NCBI GenBank assembly: GCA_902490245.1
Contig: CABUDB010000097.1
Location: 1-6,413, forward strand
Origin: an uncultured Collinsella sp.
GTDB lineage: Bacteria > Actinomycetota > Coriobacteriia > Coriobacteriales > Coriobacteriaceae
Direction: 5' to 3'
Length of the DNA: 6,413 nt
Part shown: piece by piece, positions 1 to 6,413 of the stretch
How positions within the stretch are numbered: the stretch's first letter is position 1
Layout of the letters: each line of letters opens with the position of its first letter
The notes under the pieces: generated by a model
The model's database searches: none
The model's input: the letters and a program-made list of their open reading frames with translations, nothing else
What the model was told of the DNA's origin: nothing
Made by a program: the position numbers and the translations under genes

Positions 1-2018
1 ACATGCGTGTGAATGCCCTGCTTGGGATGCTCGTTTACCAGCATGAGGTAGCTCTCGCCGGCGCGGTCGTAGCGAAGCGTGCGCAGCCACGGCTGCGGCT
101 CGGTACACGCCACGGTCTGCATGCCGGCTGCGGCGAGCACACCCGCAAGCTCGGAAGTGGCAACAACGCGCACGCCTGCAAGCTCGTTGGCCTCCACGGG
201 GGCAAAGCCCGCGCGGCTGGCAGCTTCGCCGTCATAGCGCTTGCTCGGCAGCTTGTCCAGGGCATATACGCCAGCGCCTGCGGCTGCGGCGCGCGCGGCA
301 AAGTTGAGTACGGCCCCGCCGGCATATTCGGCGCCGGGCATCACCAGGCAGCGGTACGCCTGACCGTTCACGCTAAAGCCGCTGCCGGCTGCGGCGACCT
401 CCACGGAGTAGCGCTCGGTATCTTCAAACGCCTCGGCCGGCACGATATCGAAATCGATCTGCGCACGCACAAGCTCGGCGGCGGCATGCTGCATAAACGA
501 GGCCTCGCCCGCCCACTCGGCGTCGGCGTGGTACAGAAGCGCCACCGGCGTGACGGCTCGTCCACCCGAAAGCAGGCTCGAGGTGCGGTTCATGTAGCTC
601 ATGAGCTTGCCAAAGTGCGCAAACTGGGGGTTCTGACCGTGCGCGTAGAAGTGCGGCGGGCAGTCGAAATCGGGGAAGGCGGTCATGCTAAAGGCGTGCG
701 GCACAAACCAGTTGACGCCGCGCACCATAACGTGGTCGGCGATCCACTTCATCTCGCGCAGGCCCTCGTGCCAGCCAAAAGCGCCAAACACCTCGGCCAT
801 GCAGCGGCCCTGCTTTTTGGGGTCGAGATGCGCTGCCGAGGAGCCCAGCTTGGGCAGCACGTAGTTGTAGAACTCCAGGTCCCACATGCCGCGGCCGTAG
901 GAGTGGAGCCCCCGGTCCATGCCGGGGATGAGCTGGTTGATCACGATGTCCACGCCCGCCATGTCCTGGCCGCCCACGGCGCGGAAGTAGTGGCCGGCGC
1001 CCACACCCAGGCGCGCGTGGCAGTCCTTGTCCTCAATTACGTGGCCGATATACTGCACGCCGTGCGCGCGGCACCAGTCGCCGAGCTGGTCGCAGAAACA
1101 CTCCTTGTAGAGCGTGCTCGCGATGCCCATGTACACGTGGCGCACGTGCGCGCCGGCGTCCATGCGATCCCACAGGTACGGGAGCTCGTCCAGGTAGCGC
1201 TCGCCCAGCGCCGCGCGCAGGCGGCGCTCGAGCTCGGCCGACCAGGGCAGGGGCGCGGTGGCCTTACCGATGAGTGTGTCGGAGATACCGTCGGCGCCGG
1301 TGACGCCCTTCTCGTTGGCAAAGCCGGGTTCATCGGAGAAAAAACCCAGGATGGTCTTGCCAAACTCATCGCCCAGATGCGCAAAGTGCGGCTCGTACAC
1401 GGCATCGATGAGCTGTGCCACCGAGGCGCGGTCGACCATGTTGATGTAGTCCTCGTTGTAGGAGGTCTTGCCGCTCGTGAACATCACGCACGCCTGCGTG
1501 GTGCCGGCCGGCGCATCAAAGACCAAGCGGCAGGGCGTGCCGTGTTCGTCCTCGATTACGCGGTGCTCGACCTCGACGGTGCGCCCTGCCTGCATAAACG
1601 TAACGCCATAGAAGCGCTCCGTCTTGTCGAACATGTTGGTGAGCACGATGCTCGCCTGCGGCGTGGGGCCCACCACGTCGATGGTGCGGTGGGTGAGAAC
1701 GACCTTGCGGAGCTCCGGCGCCGCCTCCTTGACGGCGCCGTTGGCGTATCCGGTGGGAAAGTGCGCGTCGTCCAAGATCCAGATCTTGAGGCCCAGCTGC
1801 TTGCACGTGTCGATCACAAAGCGCAGGTCGCGCCACCAGCCCTCACCGCAAAAATCGGGATGCGGACGGCTCTCGAGGCAGATCTCGTGGATATCGGCGC
1901 CGGCAATCTTTTCCAAATACTCGGCTATGGTCTGTTGGCTCTCGCCCTTCATCCACAAAAACGGGAGCACGTGGTTGTCGTAGGTACCGTTGAGCACCTG
2001 CTGGTAGTACGCGGTCAT
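1..2018 (-). CDS. GH106-like (alpha-L-rhamnosidase group) glycoside hydrolase, C-terminus outside window
   Basis: The frame is open from an ATG at 2018-2016 to the window edge and gives 672 residues without a stop. An AAGGAGG ribosome binding site on the minus strand (2029-2023) lies 4 nt before the ATG and fixes the start. There is no signal peptide, so the enzyme should be cytoplasmic. An N-terminal barrel-type region starts with FLWMKGE (about 20-26) and KIWILDDAHFPTGYANG (78-94), the counterpart of the D-E/W-x-S-G segment of GH106-like proteins. GFFSDEPGF (E230), GHVIED (325-330), CMAEVFGAFGW (E409) and the VRGVNWFVPHAF block (432-443) also follow that group. E230 and E409 are the best candidate catalytic or ligand acids, but I cannot assign roles. 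A Rossmann-like segment (about 488-640) precedes a beta-sandwich start (YLMLVNEHP, 657-665). Activity on rhamnosides is inferred from family; other GH106-related specificities are possible. It is transcribed divergently from the AraC-type gene next to it. Confidence 0.82.
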   Translation of the reverse strand, partial: MTAYYQQVLNGTYDNHVLPFLWMKGESQQTIAEYLEKIAGADIHEICLESRPHPDFCGEGWWRDLRFVIDTCKQLGLKIWILDDAHFPTGYANGAVKEAAPELRKVVLTHRTIDVVGPTPQASIVLTNMFDKTERFYGVTFMQAGRTVEVEHRVIEDEHGTPCRLVFDAPAGTTQACVMFTSGKTSYNEDYINMVDRASVAQLIDAVYEPHFAHLGDEFGKTILGFFSDEPGFANEKGVTGADGISDTLIGKATAPLPWSAELERRLRAALGERYLDELPYLWDRMDAGAHVRHVYMGIASTLYKECFCDQLGDWCRAHGVQYIGHVIEDKDCHARLGVGAGHYFRAVGGQDMAGVDIVINQLIPGMDRGLHSYGRGMWDLEFYNYVLPKLGSSAAHLDPKKQGRCMAEVFGAFGWHEGLREMKWIADHVMVRGVNWFVPHAFSMTAFPDFDCPPHFYAHGQNPQFAHFGKLMSYMNRTSSLLSGGRAVTPVALLYHADAEWAGEASFMQHAAAELVRAQIDFDIVPAEAFEDTERYSVEVAAAGSGFSVNGQAYRCLVMPGAEYAGGAVLNFAARAAAAGAGVYALDKLPSKRYDGEAASRAGFAPVEANELAGVRVVATSELAGVLAAAGMQTVACTEPQPWLRTLRYDRAGESYLMLVNEHPKQGIHTH

Positions 2019-2142
2019 GGATCCTCCTTGCAAGTCGATGATGGGCAGCGTATGTTGCATGGCTCCATTCTGGCGTGCAGACGGCGGCGTGCTAATATCC
2101 AAATCAGGGCAGAATATGACCGAATCAACGATTGGCGGGGCC

Positions 2143-2265
2143 ATGGAGATCTTGGAGCTCGAGCGCCGGCTGAGCGAGCTGAGCGTCAGCGAGAGGCGAT
2201 ATCGGGACGAGGCTCCCTGGGACTGGTGGATCATGAACGAGCGCGGTGAGGTCAATAGACGATAG
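2143..2265 (+). pseudogene. N-terminal fragment of the AraC-family regulator, cut off by frameshift and stop
   Basis: This frame encodes 40 residues beginning MEILELERRLSELSVSERRY and ending DWWIMNERGEVNRR before a TAG at 2263-2265. The Leu/Glu/Arg-rich start followed by RYRD and an acidic/aromatic stretch resembles the segment that precedes the cupin domain in full-length AraC regulators of gut Firmicutes and Coriobacteria (from memory, not searched). Its codons are typical of the neighbouring genes. The cupin/HTH part continues in the next frame from 2279. Taking out one copy of the 7-bp tandem repeat at 2255-2268 joins the two frames and removes this TAG, leaving only the TGA at 2276-2278. 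An alternative in-frame start is ATG 2116. Neither start has a strong ribosome binding site. It could instead be a short leader peptide, but the reconstruction favours a broken gene. Confidence 0.6.
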
Positions 2266-2268
2266 ACG
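2255..2268 (+). repeat. 7-bp perfect tandem duplication (ATAGACG x2)
   Basis: ATAGACG occurs at 2255-2261 and again directly at 2262-2268. A unit of 7 bp shifts the frame by +1 and creates the TAG at 2263-2265. Its position exactly between the two out-of-frame parts of the AraC gene makes it the likely cause of the frameshift, by replication slippage. Confidence 0.8.
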
Positions 2269-2290
2269 GTCGGTGTGAAAGATCTGGCAG

Positions 2291-3151
2291 ATGGGGGCGG
2301 AATATACTCAGGCCGGAATGCCAGCTGGCCTGATGATCAGGAGAAACTCGCGCTTTAACGCGGTACCCGAGCACGTGCACGACTACGTTGAGATCGGCTA
2401 TGTGTACCGGGGGCGCTGTCCGCAGACGGTTGCGGGGGAGAAGCTCGTGCTCGAGCGCAACGAGGTGTTGCTGCTCGACGCCGCCTGCCCGCATGCGGTG
2501 GCGGCGCTCGGCGAGGATGACATCATGCTGAGTATGACCGTTTCACGTACCTTTTTGCAGCGCAGCCTCGAGGCGAGCCTCTCGCGCGAGAGTACGGTAT
2601 CGCGGTTTTTGTTCAACGCGCTCAACAGCGAGACCGACCATCGCGGGCACGTGCGCTTTCGCTGCGGGGAGAGCCGGCGCGTGCGACGCTACATGCAGGA
2701 GATGCTCTGCGAACACTACGAGCCAAGCCTCAACAGTGCCGAGATCGTCCTGCGCCTGTTTCAGCTTCTGTTGGCCGAGCTCATGGATTGCTACGAGCAC
2801 GAGCTCGTGCGCGGCGCGGCGGCGGGGCGCGATGAGTCGGGGCGCGCGGCCTCGCTCGTGGCAGGGATGCTCGGCTACATCGAGCGCTCGTTTGCCGCCT
2901 GCTCGCTCGAGGAGATGGCGGCACGCTTTCATGTGAGCCCTAACTACGCGTCGGCGCTGCTCAAGCAGCATGTGGGAAAGACCTACCGACAGCTGGTCCA
3001 GGAGCGCAGGCTCGCGCGTGCCGCGGAGCTCTTGCGCGCGGGTGCCACGGCCGAGGCGGCGGCGCGTGCCGTTGGCTACGAGAACATGAGCTTTTTCTAT
3101 CGCAAGTTCCGCGCCGCCTACGGCTGCACGCCGGCAACATACCGTGGATGA
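2291..3151 (+). CDS. AraC-family transcriptional regulator, cupin plus HTH (probably N-terminally truncated)
   Basis: 286 residues from the first ATG after an in-frame TGA at 2276-2278. The N-terminal half is a cupin-type sensor: EHVHDYVEIGYVYRG (27-41, H28 and H30) and a second half ending LLLDAACPHAV (60-70). The C-terminal ~95 residues form the AraC DNA-binding domain with two helix-turn-helix units: SLEEMAARFHVSPNYASALL (205-224), and about 250-283 with the family signature around GYENMSFFYRKFRAAYGCTPATY. It probably binds DNA as a dimer in response to a sugar and controls the divergent GH106-like gene, and possibly the GH1 gene downstream. The start is doubtful: no convincing ribosome binding site precedes ATG 2291, 2318 or 2333, and a matching N-terminal segment lies upstream in another frame. 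The product may be an N-truncated but functional regulator, or the whole locus 2143-3151 may be a pseudogene. Confidence 0.8.
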   Translation: MGAEYTQAGMPAGLMIRRNSRFNAVPEHVHDYVEIGYVYRGRCPQTVAGEKLVLERNEVLLLDAACPHAVAALGEDDIMLSMTVSRTFLQRSLEASLSRESTVSRFLFNALNSETDHRGHVRFRCGESRRVRRYMQEMLCEHYEPSLNSAEIVLRLFQLLLAELMDCYEHELVRGAAAGRDESGRAASLVAGMLGYIERSFAACSLEEMAARFHVSPNYASALLKQHVGKTYRQLVQERRLARAAELLRAGATAEAAARAVGYENMSFFYRKFRAAYGCTPATYRG

Positions 3152-3213
3152 GCAAGGCGGGACGGGCTTTTAGCTATCGATATGCCACATCTAAATAGGT
3201 CGTTTCGTTTCAT

Positions 3214-3233
3214 CCACCCGGGTTGGAGGGTGG
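3214..3233 (+). other. Hairpin after the AraC gene, possible weak terminator
   Basis: CCACCC (3214-3219) can pair with GGGTGG (3228-3233) across an 8-nt loop. A run of five T lies at 3246-3250, 12 nt beyond the stem, which is too far for a standard intrinsic terminator. No better terminator is visible between the AraC stop and the GH1 gene. Confidence 0.25.
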
Positions 3234-3261
3234 CCGTCAGGTCGATTTTTGCCTCGTCTAG

Positions 3262-4839
<1,578 letters not shown>

Positions 4840-4877
4840 TCGACAAGATGGGTGCCACCGGGGAAAAGCCTTGGGAT

Positions 4878-4896
4878 GGGCTCGTGATTCGAGTCC
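4878..4896 (+). other. 7-bp hairpin between the GH1 gene and the crr promoter
   Basis: GGGCTCG (4878-4884) pairs with CGAGTCC (4890-4896) with one G-U pair and a 5-nt loop. No T-run follows, so it is not a standard intrinsic terminator. It may slow or protect the GH1 transcript end, and it sits directly upstream of the crr -35 box. Confidence 0.3.
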
Positions 4897-4901
4897 CCAC
4901 C

Positions 4902-4930
4902 TTAGCATTTGAACCATTTGGCACTATAAT
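4902..4930 (+). promoter_or_regulatory. Sigma70-type promoter of the EIIA(Glc) gene
   Basis: A -35 box TTAGCA (4902-4907, 4 of 6 matches to TTGACA) and a perfect -10 box TATAAT (4925-4930) are separated by 17 bp. Transcription would begin near 4937, giving a leader of about 43 nt before the ATG at 4980. This is the best promoter in the window and implies strong, probably constitutive expression of the EIIA gene independent of GH1. Confidence 0.8.
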
Positions 4931-4979
4931 CACCATAGGCATGCGCATAACGTTGCGCTTAATCAAGAGGAGAAAACGT

Positions 4980-5516
4980 ATGGGTCTGTTTGACATGTTC
5001 AAGAAGAAGGCTGAGCCCGCGGCCGCCGCTGCTCCGGCCTCCATCTCTGCTTCTGCCGGCGCCGACGTGCTGTGCTCGCCCGTCAAGGGCAAGGTCATCA
5101 AGATGGCCGACGTGCCCGATCCCGTCTTTGGTGGCGAGGTTCTGGGCAAGGGCTGCGCCGTGTGGCCCGAGGACGATCTGGTCTACGCTCCCTGCGACGG
5201 CAAGGTGACCGTCACCATGGGTCACGCCGTGGGCCTGCAATCCGATAGCGGCATCGAGGTTCTGGTGCACGTTGGCGTCGATACCGTCAACATGAACGGC
5301 GACGGCTTCGAGGGCTTCGTCAAGGCTGACGACGTCGTGAAGGCCGGTCAGCCCTTGCTCAAGATCGACCGCGCCAAGATCGCTGCCGCCGGTTACAAGG
5401 ACTGCGTCGTCGTGGCCGTGTCCAACACCGCCGAGTTTGCCGATGTCGAGCTCGCTGTCGAGGCCGAGTCTGCCGTCGCCGCCGGTGATGCCATCGTTAA
5501 GGTCGTCCGCAAGTAG
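4980..5516 (+). CDS. crr: PTS glucose-family EIIA component (Crr-like EIIA-Glc)
   Basis: 178 residues, starting after AGAGGAG (4966-4972) with 7-nt spacing. It starts MGLFDMFKKK, much like the MGLFDKLK amphipathic N-terminus of E. coli Crr, which helps attach EIIA to the membrane. An Ala/Pro/Ser-rich linker (about 11-27) follows, then one EIIA type-1 domain: SPVKGKV (33-39), PDPVFGGEVLGKG (46-58), the helper histidine H82 in MGHAVG, and the phosphorylated histidine H97 in LVHVGVDTV. The 15-residue spacing equals that of H75 and H90 in E. coli. It receives phosphate from HPr and passes it to the EIIB domain of sugar permeases, none of which is encoded here. A separate promoter and terminator make it a single-gene unit, so it may serve several permeases lacking their own EIIA, including one feeding the GH1 enzyme. 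A global regulatory role as in enterobacteria is not shown. Confidence 0.93.
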   Translation: MGLFDMFKKKAEPAAAAAPASISASAGADVLCSPVKGKVIKMADVPDPVFGGEVLGKGCAVWPEDDLVYAPCDGKVTVTMGHAVGLQSDSGIEVLVHVGVDTVNMNGDGFEGFVKADDVVKAGQPLLKIDRAKIAAAGYKDCVVVAVSNTAEFADVELAVEAESAVAAGDAIVKVVRK

Positions 5517-5539
5517 TCTGCGGCATCCAGAAGATGCAC

Positions 5540-5572
5540 AAGGGTGGTCGGGTTATCCGACCACCCTTTTTT
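5540..5572 (+). terminator. Intrinsic terminator of the EIIA(Glc) gene
   Basis: A perfect 12-bp stem (5540-5551 with 5557-5568; the core is GGGTGGTCGG with CCGACCACCC) with a GTTAT loop ends in six T (5567-5572). It lies 23 nt after the crr stop codon and separates crr from the lipoprotein gene. Confidence 0.95.
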
Positions 5573-5681
5573 AATAGGCTAAGCAGGCGCATTTTGTTGC
5601 AGGGGGCTTGCTTTACGGACCGTTCGTTCGTCAAATTGAGCCGCCTGCGCTTTTGCGACGCAGGGGGTTGGGCTGGGCCGC

Positions 5682-5687
5682 TAATAT
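5682..5687 (+). promoter_or_regulatory. Possible -10 box for the lipoprotein gene
   Basis: TAATAT lies 62 bp before the lipoprotein start, in the only AT-rich spot of the GC-rich region 5640-5749. No matching -35 box lies at the right spacing, and no extended -10 TG is present. The preceding terminator means a promoter is needed somewhere between 5573 and 5740. Confidence 0.35.
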
Positions 5688-5749
5688 GTACTTGCAGTTA
5701 CGACGTGCGCTGCGCAGGGAACGCGGCGCCGCTTGTTTGGAGGAATGTC

Positions 5750-6307
5750 ATGAAAAAGAAGCTGCTGCTTGCGCCCCTGATGGCTGCCCTGGTCGCGTGC
5801 GTGGTTTTGCTTTCCGGCTGCGGAGGGCCTTCGGTGGAGGAGCTCATCACCAACGACCTTACGAGCCAGTTTGACGAGATCAAGAACGGCGGCGATGACT
5901 TCCTTGCCGGTCTGGAAGAGGCTTCGGGCGACGAGTTTGAGCAGCTGGGCATCGATCCCAAGGAGTACGCCAAGAGCTATCTCGAGGGTTTTGATTACAA
6001 GATCGGTGATGTGACGGTCGATGAGGACAAGGGCACCGCGACCGCCGAGGTTACCATCACCTGCAAGTCCATGAATAAGATCGTCGAAGATTTCGCCACC
6101 CAGTATCAGGAGAAGGTCGCCGCACTCGATACGATGCCGTCCGAGGACGACCTGTACAAGATGGCCGGCCAGGTCATGGTCGACGTGACCAAGGCCGCTA
6201 AGACCAAGGACACCAAGGTCACCTTTAAGTATTCCGCCAACGAGGATAACGAGTGGTCTGCTGACGATTCCGCAACCACCGAGATGATGAATGCGATGAT
6301 GAGCTAG
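5750..6307 (+). CDS. Small secreted lipoprotein of unknown function
   Basis: 185 residues, starting at ATG 5750 after GGAGGAA (5739-5745). The start is confirmed by a classic lipoprotein signal peptide: MKKK, a hydrophobic core (5-21), and the lipobox LSGC with the lipidated cysteine at C24. An in-frame extension to 5534 has no such logic. The mature part is acidic: a helical segment (about 28-81, rich in Asp/Glu/Leu), a beta-hairpin-like stretch (DYKIGDVTV ... GTATAEVTITC, 82-105), another helical segment (about 107-150), and a final strand (TKVTFKYSAN, 155-164) before a Met-rich tail. The pattern recalls small actinobacterial and Firmicute lipoproteins with an NTF2- or cystatin-like fold (DUF5105-type is one candidate), but I do not recognise a function. 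It sits on the outer face of the membrane. It appears to be a single-gene unit, with a terminator before it and a hairpin after it. Confidence 0.88.
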   Translation: MKKKLLLAPLMAALVACVVLLSGCGGPSVEELITNDLTSQFDEIKNGGDDFLAGLEEASGDEFEQLGIDPKEYAKSYLEGFDYKIGDVTVDEDKGTATAEVTITCKSMNKIVEDFATQYQEKVAALDTMPSEDDLYKMAGQVMVDVTKAAKTKDTKVTFKYSANEDNEWSADDSATTEMMNAMMS

Positions 6308-6310
6308 TTC

Positions 6311-6338
6311 GTTGCGGCGTTTTACCAAACGCCGCAAC
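6311..6338 (+). terminator. Perfect 12-bp hairpin after the lipoprotein gene, without U-tract
   Basis: GTTGCGGCGTTT (6311-6322) pairs fully with AAACGCCGCAAC (6327-6338) across a TACC loop, beginning 4 nt after the stop codon. No T-run follows on either strand. The position argues for an end-of-transcript signal; U-tract-less hairpins are reported as terminators or stabilisers in actinobacteria. Confidence 0.55.
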
Positions 6339-6392
6339 TGCTCGACGCTGCGCGGACACCAGAGCGACAACTTGTCATTCAAAGAGGACGGC

Positions 6393-6413
6393 ATGACCAG
6401 AAGGTCTATGCCG
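6393..6413 (+). CDS. First codons of a probable downstream gene, cut by the window end
   Basis: AAAGAGGA (6381-6388) lies 4 nt before ATG 6393, and seven open codons (MTRRSMP) follow to the window end. The strong ribosome binding site and the position just after the lipoprotein hairpin support a real start. Nothing can be said about function. The early AGA and AGG arginine codons contrast with the CGC-rich usage of the other genes. Confidence 0.5.

Noticed and set aside
2093..2098. TAATAT as a -10 box for the AraC gene
   Set aside because: No -35-like hexamer lies 16-18 bp upstream and no extended -10 is present, so the support is too weak to annotate.
3..2249. A 748-codon open frame on the plus strand across the GH106-like gene
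   Set aside because: It is codon-aligned antisense to the hydrolase. Its composition is low-information (Ala, Val, His, Arg rich) with no recognisable domain, whereas the minus frame has a good ribosome binding site and family motifs.
2276..2278. TGA in the AraC gene read through as Trp or selenocysteine
   Set aside because: No selenocysteine-type hairpin or recoding context is apparent, the host is unlikely to reassign TGA, and the TAG and frameshift just upstream would still stop translation.
4885..4903. tRNA-like T-arm GATTCGAGTCCCCACC between GH1 and crr
   Set aside because: The 5' half of the T-stem does not pair in tRNA register, and no acceptor, D-arm, anticodon arm or CCA can be found upstream or downstream. 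The TTCGAGT match is part of a simple hairpin.
4848..4979. Upstream extension of the EIIA(Glc) gene to ATG 4848
   Set aside because: It would place the TTAGCA/TATAAT promoter inside the coding region. ATG 4980 has a proper ribosome binding site and the Crr-like MGLFD start.

Overview
The window looks like chromosomal DNA from a high-GC gut actinobacterium, most likely Coriobacteriia (Collinsella- or Olsenella-like). This is inferred from the GC-rich codon choice, the strong AGGAGG-type ribosome binding sites, and the mix of a GH106-like hydrolase, a GH1 phospho-glucosidase and a stand-alone glucose-type PTS EIIA protein. No marker gene fixes the taxon.

Layout: (1) 1-2018, minus strand: a large cytoplasmic glycoside hydrolase of the GH106 (alpha-L-rhamnosidase)-like group, whose C-terminus lies outside the window. 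(2) 2019-3151: a divergently placed AraC-family regulator. Its N-terminal segment (2143-2265) is separated from the cupin/HTH part (2291-3151) by a 7-bp tandem duplication and an extra in-frame TGA, so the full-length gene appears broken. (3) 3152-4839: an intergenic region with a perfect 14-bp palindrome, then a complete GH1 6-phospho-beta-glucosidase. (4) 4840-5572: a clear sigma70-type promoter, a Crr-like EIIA(Glc) gene, and a textbook intrinsic terminator. (5) 5573-6338: a small lipoprotein of unknown function, followed by a perfect 12-bp hairpin with no U-tract. (6) 6393-6413: the first seven codons of a probable next gene.

The likely theme is use of plant or host glycosides. EIIA(Glc) would pass phosphate to PTS permeases encoded elsewhere, the GH1 enzyme would cleave the 6-phosphorylated beta-glucosides they import, and the GH106-like enzyme would trim rhamnose or related sugars under the neighbouring AraC regulator. 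I see no previously undescribed system. The most notable points are the lesions in the regulator, the changes in the GH1 phosphate loop, and the regulatory DNA around GH1 and the lipoprotein.
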